Under the pieces are notes generated by a model. It worked only from the letters and a program-made list of their open reading frames with translations, was not told the origin of the DNA and ran no database searches. A stretch of 64,000 nt of DNA from Desulfonatronum lacustre DSM 10312 (GTDB taxonomy: Bacteria; Desulfobacterota; Desulfovibrionia; Desulfovibrionales; Desulfonatronaceae): assembly GCF_000519265.1 (NCBI RefSeq), contig NZ_KI912608.1, positions 943,665 to 1,007,664 on the forward strand. Reading direction: 5' to 3'. Of this stretch, positions 8,676 to 17,638 are shown piece after piece. Positions within the stretch are counted from its first letter, which is position 1. Every line of letters starts with the position of its first letter. Both the position numbers and the translations under genes were made by a program.

Positions 8676-9889
8676 GCTTTCAGCAGCCTCTGGCCGCGGC
8701 CATTCGCCCGACCAAGCTGGAGGATTTTGTCGGCCAGGATCATTTACGGATCAGGCTGCACGCCCTGTTTCAGGCCAAGCGCATGCCCAGCATGTTGCTT
8801 TTCGGCCCTCCGGGCTGTGGAAAATCTACCCTGGCCCTGCTTTTAGCCACTTCCCGCAATCAGCCCTATCTGCGTCTGAGCGCGCCGGAAGTGGGACTGG
8901 CCAACCTGCGCAAGAAGCTGGAGAACATGGAAATTCTGGTGCTGGACGAACTGCACCGCTTTTCCAAGGCCCAGCAGGATTTCTTTCTGCCTATCCTGGA
9001 AAGCGGGGAAGTCACCCTGCTGGCCACCACCACGGAAAACCCGTCCTTCAGCGTAACCAAACAACTGCTTTCGCGAATGCACGTTCTGCGTCTGCGCCCG
9101 CTGAACCGCCAGGAACTGACCATCCTGGCCAAGCGCGGGGCCCAAAGCCTCGGGGCCGCCATACCCGAAACCAGCCTGGAAATTCTTGCCGGTTTGTCCA
9201 ACGGCGACGCCCGGACCCTGTTCAACCTCCTGGAACTCACCGCGGAACTGTCGCCGGAAAAATGGGCCGAGGACAAGCTGCGCCAGGCATTGCCCGAAGT
9301 GGTCCTGCGCGGGGACCGCGAGGGCGACTCCCACTACGAGCTGGCCTCCGCGCTGATCAAATCCATCCGTGGCAGCGACCCGGACGCGGCCCTCTACTAC
9401 CTGGCCTGCCTCCTGGAGAGCGGCGAGGACCCCCGCTTCATCTGCCGTCGCCTGATTCTCTCGGCCTCCGAAGACGTCGGCCTGGCCGACCCTCACGCCT
9501 TGAGCATGGCCGTGGCCTGCCAGCAAGCCGTGGAATTCGTGGGCATGCCCGAAGGCTTCATTCCCCTGGCCGAAACCACGGTCTATCTGTCCCTGGCCCC
9601 CAAAAGCAACGCCACCTACGCCGCTTACCTGGCCGCCCAAAAAGAAATCCGCGCCCACGGCCCCCGCCCCGTCCCCTTGCACCTGCGCAACGCCTCCTCG
9701 GCCCTGCAAAAGGAATGGGGCTACGGCCGCGGCTACAGATACCCCCACGCCTACCCCGACGCCTGGGTGGAACAAGACTACCTCCCCACCGAAGTCAACC
9801 TCCGCTTCTACGAACCCAAACTCCAAGGCCAGGAGCCGCGGCTGAACGCCTGGCTGGCCAAGTATCGGAAGAAAAGGAAGGTTGGCTGA
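8672..9889 (+). CDS. rarA: Replication-associated recombination protein A (RarA/MgsA AAA+ ATPase)
   Basis: RarA is a homotetrameric AAA+ ATPase of the clamp-loader clade that acts at stalled replication forks. The 405-residue protein carries Walker A GPPGCGKST (residues 45-53), a Walker B motif LVLDELHRF with Leu where the family usually has Ile, a TTENPSF sensor region and the conserved C-terminal tetramerisation domain (RRLILSASEDVGLADP; YAAYLAAQKEI). The ATG at 8672 is preceded by AAGGAGGGG and overlaps the upstream stop (ATGA). Confidence 0.95.
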   Translation: MSFQQPLAAAIRPTKLEDFVGQDHLRIRLHALFQAKRMPSMLLFGPPGCGKSTLALLLATSRNQPYLRLSAPEVGLANLRKKLENMEILVLDELHRFSKAQQDFFLPILESGEVTLLATTTENPSFSVTKQLLSRMHVLRLRPLNRQELTILAKRGAQSLGAAIPETSLEILAGLSNGDARTLFNLLELTAELSPEKWAEDKLRQALPEVVLRGDREGDSHYELASALIKSIRGSDPDAALYYLACLLESGEDPRFICRRLILSASEDVGLADPHALSMAVACQQAVEFVGMPEGFIPLAETTVYLSLAPKSNATYAAYLAAQKEIRAHGPRPVPLHLRNASSALQKEWGYGRGYRYPHAYPDAWVEQDYLPTEVNLRFYEPKLQGQEPRLNAWLAKYRKKRKVG

Positions 9890-10061
9890 CCGGATTGTGA
9901 ATTTTCAAGGCCGTCTTTTCTAAATGGCTTCTTTTTTGCAAATCACTTCCTGCCTTGCCTTTCGTACAGCCAGATACGGAAAGCTTTTCTCCTGCCATCA
10001 CGCCATCACTCCATGACGGGTGAGAGAAAACCAGCATTCCTTGTGAATTCTGATTTCGCTC

Positions 10062-10088
10062 TAAAGTTTTTTCTCCATCCGTCGATAC
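10062..10088 (+). promoter_or_regulatory. Sigma-28 (FliA) promoter of flagellin gene, in the 9890-10196 intergenic region
   Basis: TAAAGTTT at 10062-10069, an 11-base spacer and GTCGATAC at 10081-10088 fit the sigma-28 consensus TAAAGTTT-N11-GCCGATAA with two mismatches in the -10 box. Transcription would start near 10096, giving a leader of about 100 nt. The leader contains a CACCCG/CGGGTG hairpin (10112-10126) and a strong AAGGAGG ribosome binding site before the ATG at 10197. I see nothing else in the 307-bp gap. Confidence 0.85.
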
Positions 10089-10196
10089 AGTAGTCAAATG
10101 CTGGGCGGCCCCACCCGTGGCGGGTGCGGATCATGTCCATGAAGGACGGTTTGACGCCCAGGCAAGGAAGCCAACATATCCCAAGGAGGAAGTATC

Positions 10197-11177
10197 ATGC
10201 TAAGTATTAACAACAACTTAATGGCCACGAACGCGGCCCGAAATCTTTCGGGCAACTATGGTGCACTGGGCACGTCGACCCAGCGCCTTTCGTCCGGTCT
10301 GCGCATCAACAGCGGTGCCGACGATGCCGCCGGCTTGGCCATTCGTGAGTTGATGCGGGCGGAAATCGCCTCGCTGAACCAGGGCGTCCGGAATGCCAAC
10401 GACGCCATCTCCATGATTCAGACCGCTGACGGCGCTCTGGCCGTTATCGACGAAAAGCTGATCCGGATGAAGGAACTGGCCACCCAGGCGGCTACCGGCA
10501 CCTACAATTCGGACCAGCGGTTGATCATCGACTCCGAGTATCAAGCCATGGCCTCGGAAATTACCCGAATTGCCAATGCCACGAAATTTAATGGTATCTA
10601 CCTCTTGAATGGGAACTTGTCAGGAAGCGGCGACAACGTAGCTACAGCCAACCCCCATCTCTGGGGCCAAGGTCATACTGGCTCGGGCATGCAATCGACA
10701 GGTCCTTTGAAGGTTCACTTCGGACCATCGAACGACAGTTCAGAGGATTACTACTACATTGCTATTGGTATTGCCACGGCTTCCGCTCTCGGTGTTGGGA
10801 ATAATTCGAATCAAACATCAAATTTTTATGCTGCCGGGATGTCAGATAAGGCTGGGGGAGATGGTGATGATGGTTTCTCAATTTCTACACAACAGGGTGC
10901 CCAGCGTGCCCTGAACGCCCTGGAAAACGCCATTCTTTCTAAGGATAACATCCGAGCCAGTCTCGGTGCCTTGCAGAACCGGCTGTCGAACACCATCACC
11001 AACCTCCAGATTCAGGCCGAAAACATTCAGGCCGCGGAATCGCGGATTTCGGACGCGGATATTGCCCAAGAAATGACGGCATTCGTACGTAGCCAGATTC
11101 TCACCCAGGCCGGCGTAGCCATGCTCGCCCAGGCCAACTCCCTGCCCAGGATGGCCATGCAGCTCATCGGCGGCTAA
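10197..11177 (+). CDS. fliC: Flagellin
   Basis: This is the filament subunit, exported by the flagellar type III system. The 326-residue protein has the conserved N-terminal D0/D1 domain (MLSINNNLMATNAARNLSGN; LSSGLRINSGADDAAGLAI) and C-terminal D1/D0 domain (NIQAAESRISDADIAQEM; ILTQAGVAMLAQAN). The central variable domain is short, about residues 140-230, rich in Gly/Ser/Asn, with a lower G+C than the conserved ends. It is monocistronic between a sigma-28 promoter and a terminator, followed by the fliD-fliS transcription unit. Confidence 0.97.
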   Translation: MLSINNNLMATNAARNLSGNYGALGTSTQRLSSGLRINSGADDAAGLAIRELMRAEIASLNQGVRNANDAISMIQTADGALAVIDEKLIRMKELATQAATGTYNSDQRLIIDSEYQAMASEITRIANATKFNGIYLLNGNLSGSGDNVATANPHLWGQGHTGSGMQSTGPLKVHFGPSNDSSEDYYYIAIGIATASALGVGNNSNQTSNFYAAGMSDKAGGDGDDGFSISTQQGAQRALNALENAILSKDNIRASLGALQNRLSNTITNLQIQAENIQAAESRISDADIAQEMTAFVRSQILTQAGVAMLAQANSLPRMAMQLIGG

Positions 11178-11201
11178 CCATAAATCGGGGCTTGATCACT
11201 C

Positions 11202-11236
11202 AAGGCCGGGCCCTGTTCTAGGGTCCGGCCTTTTTT
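11202..11236 (+). terminator. Rho-independent terminator after fliC
   Basis: Inverted repeat AAGGCCGGGCCC and GGGTCCGGCCTT around a 7-base loop, ending in TTTTTT, starts 24 bases after the flagellin stop codon. Confidence 0.92.
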
Positions 11237-11260
11237 GCTGATGGCGGTTCAGTTGTACGA

Positions 11261-11275
11261 TGGCATCGACTTTGC
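11261..11275 (+). promoter_or_regulatory. Sigma-54 promoter of fliD-fliS
   Basis: TGGCATCGACTTTGC matches the -24/-12 consensus TGGCAC-N5-TTGC with one change and the exact GG to GC spacing. It lies 56 bases before the fliD ATG and 25 bases after the flagellin terminator. Confidence 0.8.
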
Positions 11276-11330
11276 TTTAAAAAATATGAGGTAAATCGAA
11301 CCAGCAACTTTTTCCCAGCAAGGTCACATC

Positions 11331-13004
11331 ATGGATACGGAAGCCCTCATATCAGGATCGATCAACTTTACGGGTCTGGGGTCCGGAACGGACTTCAAGA
11401 CCATGATCGAACAGTTGATCAACTTGGAGAAAAGGCAAACCGCCCGCCTGGAGCTCTGGAAAAAGGAGTGGGAGCAGAAGCAGGAGGGATTTCGGGAGCT
11501 GAATTCCAAGATGCTCACCCTGCGGACCAATTTGCAACGTATAAACACCATGGCCAAGTTTATGGTCAAGGATGCGGACAGCGTCAACGACAACGTGCTC
11601 ACGGCCACGGCCACGGACAAGGCCCAGGTGGGCAGTCATGTGCTCGAAGTCCACCAACTGGCTCAGAACCATATCCTGACCAGCACGACGACGAAGGCCA
11701 GTACGACGGAGGACATCACCGATGGCTCGGCCAGGGTGTTCAGCTATTCCTACAACGGCAAAACACGGATGTTGAACCTGCCGTCCGGCGGCAGCCTTGA
11801 GGGCTTGCGAAACCTGATCAATACAGATCCTGAGAACCCTGGGGTCCGGGCCAGCATCATCAAAAGCGCGGACGGCGTACACCACTTGCAGCTTCGGGGC
11901 ATGGACCTGGGAGCGAACAAGACGATCACCATAAACGACACGACCACTGTTCCTGGTTTTGAAAACGCGAGCTTCAGCGAAACCCAGGCAGCACAGAACT
12001 CCAAGCTGAAAATCGACGGTTTCCCTCCTGGTGAAGAGAACTGGATAGAACGCTCCACGAATACGATATCCGACTTGCTGGACGGCGTGACTCTTAACCT
12101 GCGTCAAGCCGGAACAACCACGCTGAATATTGCCGTGAACAATGAAAAGGTCCTGGAGAATGTCCGGGAGTTCGTCGATCAGGTAAATGAGGTTCGAGCA
12201 CAGATTACCAAGCTGACCAAAGTGGATCAGAGCGGCAACGGGTCGATCCTTACCGGCAACTATGCCATCCAGATGATCGATTCACGGCTGAAGTCCATCA
12301 CCTCCGTGAAAAGCATCGGCTTCGACGTGAACAACGACGTGTTCAGCTCCCTGGGCATGATCGGGATCACCACGGATGCCGATCAAGGCTCTCCCATGTT
12401 CGGCATGCTCAAGCTGGACGAGGAAGTGCTGGAACACTCGTTGCGCAACCGTCCGGATGCCTTTGCCAGGGTTTTTGCCGCCGACTATATCGGTTCCAGT
12501 GATTCTCAGGATTTCCGATATTATACCAGCATTGACGGCGTGACCAAAGGCGGCGAGTACAATGTAAAATACACGGTCAGCGGGGGTACGATCAGCAACG
12601 CGACCATCAACGGCAATCCGGCCAGCTACAGCGGGAACGGGGAAATCACCGGCATGAGCGGCAAGCCGGAGGCCGGTATGGTGATCAAGGTGGACGACCT
12701 GTCCATGGATGGAACGTATACCGGTAAAGTGTTTTTAAAATACGGAAAAATTCCTGAGCTGGCCGACGCGCTCAAGGACTTGACGGACATCAGCACCGGA
12801 CCACTCAAAATACTTGAAGAGAACTACGACGATATTACCGACGGCATCGACCGTAAAATCGAATTCGAACAGCGTCGCATCACCCGCATGGAGCGGGACT
12901 TACGCGCGCGCTTCGCTCGCTTGGAAACCTTGCTCGGCTATTACGATCAGCTCGGTGTCTCCATAAGGTCGCAGCTCGGGCAGTTGAGTTCGGATACGAA
13001 GTAA
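11331..13004 (+). CDS. fliD: Flagellar filament capping protein FliD (HAP2)
   Basis: FliD forms the distal cap that helps flagellin polymerise. The 557-residue protein has the N-terminal FliD domain (ISGSINFTGLGSGTDFKTMI, then a coiled coil through about residue 75) and the C-terminal coiled coil with EFEQRRITRMERDLRARFAR, typical of FliD. The middle is rich in beta-strand patterns, including a Ser/Gly/Tyr-rich insert near residues 385-440. It starts at ATG 11331 and is followed by fliS 67 bases later, probably in one operon. Confidence 0.94.
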   Translation: MDTEALISGSINFTGLGSGTDFKTMIEQLINLEKRQTARLELWKKEWEQKQEGFRELNSKMLTLRTNLQRINTMAKFMVKDADSVNDNVLTATATDKAQVGSHVLEVHQLAQNHILTSTTTKASTTEDITDGSARVFSYSYNGKTRMLNLPSGGSLEGLRNLINTDPENPGVRASIIKSADGVHHLQLRGMDLGANKTITINDTTTVPGFENASFSETQAAQNSKLKIDGFPPGEENWIERSTNTISDLLDGVTLNLRQAGTTTLNIAVNNEKVLENVREFVDQVNEVRAQITKLTKVDQSGNGSILTGNYAIQMIDSRLKSITSVKSIGFDVNNDVFSSLGMIGITTDADQGSPMFGMLKLDEEVLEHSLRNRPDAFARVFAADYIGSSDSQDFRYYTSIDGVTKGGEYNVKYTVSGGTISNATINGNPASYSGNGEITGMSGKPEAGMVIKVDDLSMDGTYTGKVFLKYGKIPELADALKDLTDISTGPLKILEENYDDITDGIDRKIEFEQRRITRMERDLRARFARLETLLGYYDQLGVSIRSQLGQLSSDTK

Positions 13005-13071
13005 GCCGGCGACACCGAGTGTCGCCTTGGTGTTCAGTCGCAAGTCCGACCTTCAAGATCGGGAGAAGAAT

Positions 13072-13554
13072 ATGTATAATGCCGCGAAAGCCTACCTCCA
13101 AACTCAAGTCACCACGACCAACCCCGGAGACGTCGTCGTGTTGCTTTATGGAGGGGCGATTAATTTCTTGAACCAGGCCAAGCAGAAAATGAAAGAACGG
13201 GATATGGAGCAAAAGGGGCTGCTGATTTCCAAAGCGTTGGACATCATCGGCGAACTCGAAGCCAGTTTGAACACCCAAAAAGGCGGCGAACTGGGAGAGA
13301 ATCTGCACAAGCTCTATTTCTACTGCAACACGCGGTTGCTGATGGCCAATCTCAAACTGGATCCCAAGCTCATCGACGAGGTGATCACCATTCTTTCCGG
13401 TTTGAAATCCGCGTTCGAGGAGATCAAAAACCAGAATCCGACTACGTTTTCCTCGACCACCTCCACCATGACCGCTTCCCCTTCGGGGTTCGCCGCTCAG
13501 GAGATGAACACGCCGAGCACGACCATGCGGTACGCCAGGAACGCCTACAAGTAA
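13072..13554 (+). CDS. fliS: Flagellin export chaperone FliS
   Basis: FliS binds unfolded flagellin in the cytosol and prevents premature polymerisation. The 160-residue product begins MYNAAKAYLQTQVTTTNPGD and has the four-helix pattern of the family (VVLLYGGAINFLNQAK; LDIIGELEASLNTQKGGELG). The start at ATG 13072 was chosen over an upstream in-frame start because it follows GGGAGAAG and matches the conserved FliS N-terminus. A Ser/Thr-rich tail of about 40 residues extends beyond the usual core. Confidence 0.94.
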   Translation: MYNAAKAYLQTQVTTTNPGDVVVLLYGGAINFLNQAKQKMKERDMEQKGLLISKALDIIGELEASLNTQKGGELGENLHKLYFYCNTRLLMANLKLDPKLIDEVITILSGLKSAFEEIKNQNPTTFSSTTSTMTASPSGFAAQEMNTPSTTMRYARNAYK

Positions 13555-13660
13555 TCAACCGTGCGCGCCGCCGGGGGCGGCTTCAGGCTTGCTTGCTTCT
13601 CTCCTCGGGACGGGCTAGGAATGGACGAAGTTGTTGAACGTTTGTCCCCGAGGAAACACC

Positions 13661-14674
13661 ATGGAAATCACCTGTCCCCAGTGCGGCTTCGCCAGGACCG
13701 TTCCGGACGAAAAAATCCCGGAACGGGCGGAGATCGCCACCTGCCCGAAGTGCAAACACAAATTTCAATTCCGTACAGCGGGTGATCCCTTCCCGCCTCC
13801 TCCCCTTCTTGCGGCCCCCCCGCTCGACAAGCCTGACTCCCACCAATCCCAAACAGAATCAGCCCGAACCGAGTCGGAAAGAGCTCCTGGAGGCGATTTT
13901 GCCCAGCGAGCGGCACGGACCGACCACACCGAAACAGCGCGGCCCGAAAAAGCACCATCCGAAAAGGCAGCCCCTTCCGACAACGGCGATTTCTGGGACA
14001 GTCTCGCTTCCATGGGCACGCCTCACCAGGAAGCCCAAGATACGGAGCAGCCCGAAGAGGTCACCAAGGGCGGCGAGATCGAGGTGCCTTGGGAGCGGCT
14101 GGACATTTACGGCTTTTTTCCCGGCATCTGGGAGACCATCAAGCGGGCTATGCTCCGGCCCGCGGCGTTTTTTCAGGCCATGCCCGTGGGCTCCGGCCAG
14201 ATCAAGCCATTAATTTTTTACCTGCTGGTCGCCGAGTTTCAGATCGTTTTGCAGATGCTTTGGGATATGACCGGTATGACATCGAGCATGACCGGGGAAG
14301 GTGAGGCCATGGGGTTCAGCGCCGTGATGCTGCTGGTGGGCTACCCGATCATCCTGACCATGCTGCTGTACGTCATGGCCGTGCTGGTTCATGCCTGCCT
14401 CAATATGGTCGGGGGAGCAACGCGAGGGTTCGAGGGAACATTCCGCGCCCTGACCTACGGCAGCGCTCCAATGGTATTGACGCTGATTCCTTTCGTCGGC
14501 CCCTTGGTGGGAGCGATCTGGTCCCTGGTCGTCACCTTTTTGGGTTATAAATACATTCATCGGACGACAACGGCCAAGGTCCTCCTGGCCATGTTGCTCC
14601 CCTTGATTCCGTTCATTCTTCTGCTGGCCATCGTCATGAGCATGGCGCAACGCAGCGGGGCACCGGTTTTCTGA
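13661..14674 (+). CDS. Zinc-ribbon (MJ0042-type) Yip1-like membrane protein
   Basis: The 337-residue protein starts with an MJ0042-type zinc ribbon (ITCPQCGFARTVPDEKIPER, then CPKCKHKFQF). An acidic Pro/Glu-rich linker follows (about residues 50-140), then a C-terminal region with about five hydrophobic helices that resembles Yip1-domain integral membrane proteins. One of these helices contains GGATRGFEGTFRALTYGSAP, a pattern common in that domain. The biochemical role is unknown. The ATG at 13661 fits the start of the zinc ribbon better than an upstream in-frame start. It is probably followed in the same operon by the 111-aa gene. Confidence 0.75.
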   Translation: MEITCPQCGFARTVPDEKIPERAEIATCPKCKHKFQFRTAGDPFPPPPLLAAPPLDKPDSHQSQTESARTESERAPGGDFAQRAARTDHTETARPEKAPSEKAAPSDNGDFWDSLASMGTPHQEAQDTEQPEEVTKGGEIEVPWERLDIYGFFPGIWETIKRAMLRPAAFFQAMPVGSGQIKPLIFYLLVAEFQIVLQMLWDMTGMTSSMTGEGEAMGFSAVMLLVGYPIILTMLLYVMAVLVHACLNMVGGATRGFEGTFRALTYGSAPMVLTLIPFVGPLVGAIWSLVVTFLGYKYIHRTTTAKVLLAMLLPLIPFILLLAIVMSMAQRSGAPVF

Positions 14675-14710
14675 CCACGTTGCAACCGAGACAACGGAGA
14701 AATTGTCGAC

Positions 14711-15046
14711 ATGCTCTCTTGGCTGAAACAAATCTGGACAAATTACCGGGATTCCCAAGAAGTCTCCAAGCAAACCAAACCAGAGGCGTTATTGGACCTT
14801 TCGCGGGAAGTCCGGGCCTTGGCCGCGGCGGTGAATCGGTTTTGCGTCAATGAGCCGCAACTTCGGACCCGCCTGATGAAAGTCGAACGGGAAATGCAAA
14901 TGCTCGAGGAAATCATCGAGCGTCCGAATTTTCGGCTCGTTACTCCGGAGAAGCGACTCCAGTTGCGGGAGAATCTGATTGAATCCCGCGAACATTTGCT
15001 TGAAGCCGTCAAGGAAGCTCCCACGGCCTCTTCCTTGCCGCAATAG
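14711..15046 (+). CDS. Small helical protein of unknown function (111 aa)
   Basis: I do not recognise this protein. It is 111 residues long, mostly predicted helical and charged, with heptad-like stretches (RTRLMKVEREMQMLEEIIER), suggesting a coiled coil. It has no signal peptide or membrane segment. It lies 36 bases after the Yip1-like gene and 24 bases before the lipoprotein gene on the same strand, so all three are probably one operon. Base composition is like that of the neighbours. Confidence 0.65.
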   Translation: MLSWLKQIWTNYRDSQEVSKQTKPEALLDLSREVRALAAAVNRFCVNEPQLRTRLMKVEREMQMLEEIIERPNFRLVTPEKRLQLRENLIESREHLLEAVKEAPTASSLPQ

Positions 15047-15057
15047 TCCCTTTTTAC

Positions 15058-15093
15058 AAGGAGAGCCTCTATGACAAGAAGAGCCTCTATGAC
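15058..15093 (+). repeat. 18-bp tandem duplication covering ribosome binding site and start codon
   Basis: AAGGAGAGCCTCTATGAC (15058-15075) is followed directly by AAGAAGAGCCTCTATGAC (15076-15093), with one mismatch. Each copy contains a purine-rich Shine-Dalgarno segment and an in-frame ATG-AC, so the lipoprotein gene has two initiation sites 18 bases apart. The first copy has the stronger AAGGAG. Confidence 0.9.
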
Positions 15094-15802
15094 GCGGAAA
15101 CGAAACAGACTTGGCGCGTGGATCATACTTTTGGCTTTGGCCCTCTCGGTACTCACCGGATGCGACCTGGCGAGACAGGCTGGGGAATATGTCGGAGTGG
15201 TCGGCAACTACTGGGAGCCCCGCATCGGCCCTCAGGAAGTGACCACCGACGCCCCGATCTTTCGCGGCCCTCCCATCATCTCGATTTATCCCAAGAACGT
15301 TCCGGCAGCCCCGCTTTCAGCCATTTTCTACCCCATGCAGGTCACCCAACCCACGGACAGCCCCATCGTCCTGGGTCGAGCCCTGGGGCGCATTTTCTGG
15401 CAAACCTGGAGTCAAGCCGCGGTCTTTCCTTCCTTCATCTACGAGGAAGAAACGACGTGGCCGGGGCTGACCAGAGCCTTGGCCAGGGCCAGGGCCCTGG
15501 ACGTGGACCTGATTGTCCGGGGTGAAATCCCGTACTTTCTCAGCGGCGGCTCGCGGGGAACGACCAGCATCAGCCTGCGCCTGGAAATCTACGAGGTGGA
15601 AGGCGGCCAGCGCATCTGGATTATGGAACACGCCGGACGCATGGAACCGCAACCCCGCCGCGACTACATCATCGCCCACCACACCCGCCGCCTCCCGGAA
15701 GAGCCGGTCTTCTCCATCATGACCATCCTGGCCTGCGACTTGGCCATGAACGTCGGCCAGTGGAACAACAATTGGGAGGCCTATCCGGCTTGTCCGTGGT
15801 AG
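15071..15802 (+). CDS. Lipoprotein of unknown function
   Basis: The 243-residue product has a lipoprotein signal peptide. A basic N-terminus is followed by LGAWIILLALALSVLTGC, where LTGC is the lipobox and Cys the acylated residue. The mature part (MQVTQPTDSPIVLGRALGRI; RALDVDLIVRGEIPYFLSGG) suggests a periplasmic or outer-membrane facing globular domain, but I cannot assign it to a named family. Translation may begin at ATG 15071 or ATG 15089, because the ribosome binding site and start are tandemly duplicated. The 15071 start has the better AAGGAG. Confidence 0.75.
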   Translation: MTRRASMTRKRNRLGAWIILLALALSVLTGCDLARQAGEYVGVVGNYWEPRIGPQEVTTDAPIFRGPPIISIYPKNVPAAPLSAIFYPMQVTQPTDSPIVLGRALGRIFWQTWSQAAVFPSFIYEEETTWPGLTRALARARALDVDLIVRGEIPYFLSGGSRGTTSISLRLEIYEVEGGQRIWIMEHAGRMEPQPRRDYIIAHHTRRLPEEPVFSIMTILACDLAMNVGQWNNNWEAYPACPW

Positions 15803-15860
15803 AACGAGTTTGCTCAGTTCACTGTTGAGTCGCTGAAACTTGCGACCATCCACAAATTCA

Positions 15861-15897
15861 GAAACGGGCTCGCCCTCTACCAGGGTGAGCCCGTTTC
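15861..15897. terminator. Inverted repeat between convergent genes, possible bidirectional terminator
   Basis: GAAACGGGCTCGCCCT and AGGGTGAGCCCGTTTC form a 16-bp stem with one G-T type mismatch and a 5-base loop, placed between the lipoprotein stop (15802) and the GGDEF gene stop (15931). The T-tract is weak on both strands, so efficiency as an intrinsic terminator is uncertain. Confidence 0.6.
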
Positions 15898-15930
15898 CTT
15901 GTTTTCGGATGGGGATGCGTTGGGGATTGC

Positions 15931-17415
15931 TCAGGCATATTGGCGGCATTGATCCTCGTCCTCTTCTTCTCCAGCCAGACAGATCATGTTCCGGCCGCCG
16001 GCCTTGGCCCTGTATAGAGCTGCGTCGGCTTCGGCGAAGAGGTCGACGTTTTGACCAAAGAGGCCCGTTTCCAGGGAGGCGATGCCGATGCTCGCGGTGA
16101 CTCTGAAAAATTTTCCCTTGTAATTGAAGCGGCGCTTGGCAATGACCTCGCGGATCCGTTCAGCCAGGACCCAAGCCTGCTCTTCCGTGGTGTGGGAAAG
16201 CAGCATTACGAACTCTTCGCCGCCGTACCTGGCCGCGAGATCGGAACTGCGCAGCATTTCCTGCAACAAGCGTCCTATGTCGCGCAGAACCATGTCTCCG
16301 GCTTGGTGGCCGAAGGTGTCGTTGATCCGCTTGAAGTGGTCCAGATCCATGATCATCAGGGTCAGAGGGATTCGGTACCGCTGATGGCGTTTGAGTTCCT
16401 GGACCATCCGCTCGTCAAAAAAATGACGATTGGGCAGGCGGGTCAGGGCATCCCGGTCCGCTCTGGTGCGCATTTCCCGATACAACAAGGCGTTACGCAG
16501 GGCCAAGGCCAGATGGTTCACGGCCGCCAGGATGGTTTGCAGGCGATCCCGACCCAGTCGGGCAATTTTTTCCGAGACGATGCTGACGCATCCAAAGCTC
16601 TTGCCTCCGAATCGCAAGGGCAACACGAGGATGTCCTTGCTGTTGATCTTTTTCAGTTCATCGCCGCCGTCCATCTTGGACATGAAGTTGACGTGGTAGT
16701 TTTCAATGGGCTCCTCGGCGTGTTTGGCCGCGTTTTCCAGCAGAAACTCAATCATTTTACCCTGAATGGTCTTACCGGAGTACTCATGAATGAAGAGTTC
16801 CGCCTCCATCTGTTGCTCCGCGCCGGTATGCCAGAAAATCGCGTCCACGCCTTTGACCGGGAGCAAAATTTGAAGATCCTGATGGGCTTGGTGCAGAATT
16901 TCCACGGGGTCCAGGGTAAAACTGGCATTGGTGAGGATCTTGTTGAAGAATTGCAGCAAATCCGCCTGACGTGAAAGAATTTCTCGCTCCAGGCAGATTT
17001 CCCGAGCCATGTGGTATAGGTCCTTGTACAAGCCCTGGGATTCTTGAAGTTCCCGCGCCAGGCCCCTGACCCGCTCCGGCTCGAAGGGATAGCGCAAAAC
17101 AGCCGTAAAACCGGCATCCACGACCCGTTCCAAGTCGGCCTGGGCCACGTCGGAATCCAGAACCAACACCCGAGGAGGGGCGTCGTCCTCTTGAAACTCT
17201 CCGCGCTGCAAAGCCGAAATCCGGCCATTGATCCCTTTCCAAGAGATCAAGGCCATGAGTCGTTGACTTTGGTTGGCTTGCTTGGCCGTCCCGGATGGCT
17301 GATACCGTTCCCAGGAATAATCCGGACCGATAATTGCCTGAATGTCCTCTTCCTGTCTGGGGCTCAGCCCGACGGATAGGATGCTGAATTGGCTCTGGGG
17401 CTCACTCATTCGCAT
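15931..17415 (-). CDS. GGDEF diguanylate cyclase with receiver-like and GAF-like regions
   Basis: The 494-residue protein ends in a GGDEF domain (about residues 325-485) with an active-site RYGGEEF (GGEEF at 398-402). An RxxD inhibitory site, RSSD, lies five residues before it, so it should make cyclic di-GMP and be feedback inhibited. Residues about 165-310 look like a GAF domain. The N-terminal part, with RVLVLDSDVAQADLE, resembles a receiver fold but lacks a convincing full set of phosphorylation residues. The ATG at 17415 follows CCAGGAG; an internal ATG two codons later is possible. It lies downstream of the nif operon on the same strand, separated by 223 bp. Confidence 0.9.
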   Translation of the reverse strand: MRMSEPQSQFSILSVGLSPRQEEDIQAIIGPDYSWERYQPSGTAKQANQSQRLMALISWKGINGRISALQRGEFQEDDAPPRVLVLDSDVAQADLERVVDAGFTAVLRYPFEPERVRGLARELQESQGLYKDLYHMAREICLEREILSRQADLLQFFNKILTNASFTLDPVEILHQAHQDLQILLPVKGVDAIFWHTGAEQQMEAELFIHEYSGKTIQGKMIEFLLENAAKHAEEPIENYHVNFMSKMDGGDELKKINSKDILVLPLRFGGKSFGCVSIVSEKIARLGRDRLQTILAAVNHLALALRNALLYREMRTRADRDALTRLPNRHFFDERMVQELKRHQRYRIPLTLMIMDLDHFKRINDTFGHQAGDMVLRDIGRLLQEMLRSSDLAARYGGEEFVMLLSHTTEEQAWVLAERIREVIAKRRFNYKGKFFRVTASIGIASLETGLFGQNVDLFAEADAALYRAKAGGRNMICLAGEEEDEDQCRQYA

Positions 17416-17583
17416 TTTGGTTCGCTCCTGGTTGAGAAACTTGATGTTCCTGCCAGGGGCAAATGCAAATGCAAAGCCAAAAAGGTGGGTGATTCAGAAG
17501 ATCGGTTGATAAGTCGTCATGACCATTTCGAACTTGGCCAGAGGATGGACATGAATACGCACTCAAGCGTGGCACCATCCACA

Positions 17584-17612
17584 AGCAGGGGCACGGGGGC
17601 CGTACCCCTGCT
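17584..17612. repeat. Palindromic repeat (GGGGCACGG / CCGTACCCC core), 3' of nifB
   Basis: AGCAGGGGCACGG and CCGTACCCCTGCT pair with one mismatch around a 3-base loop. It shares its core with the palindromes at 27264-27293 and 39811-39851 and sits just after the nifB stop, where it could act as a transcript 3' hairpin. Confidence 0.7.
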
Positions 17613-17638
17613 TTAACGACCAAAAGACAGTAAAATTA

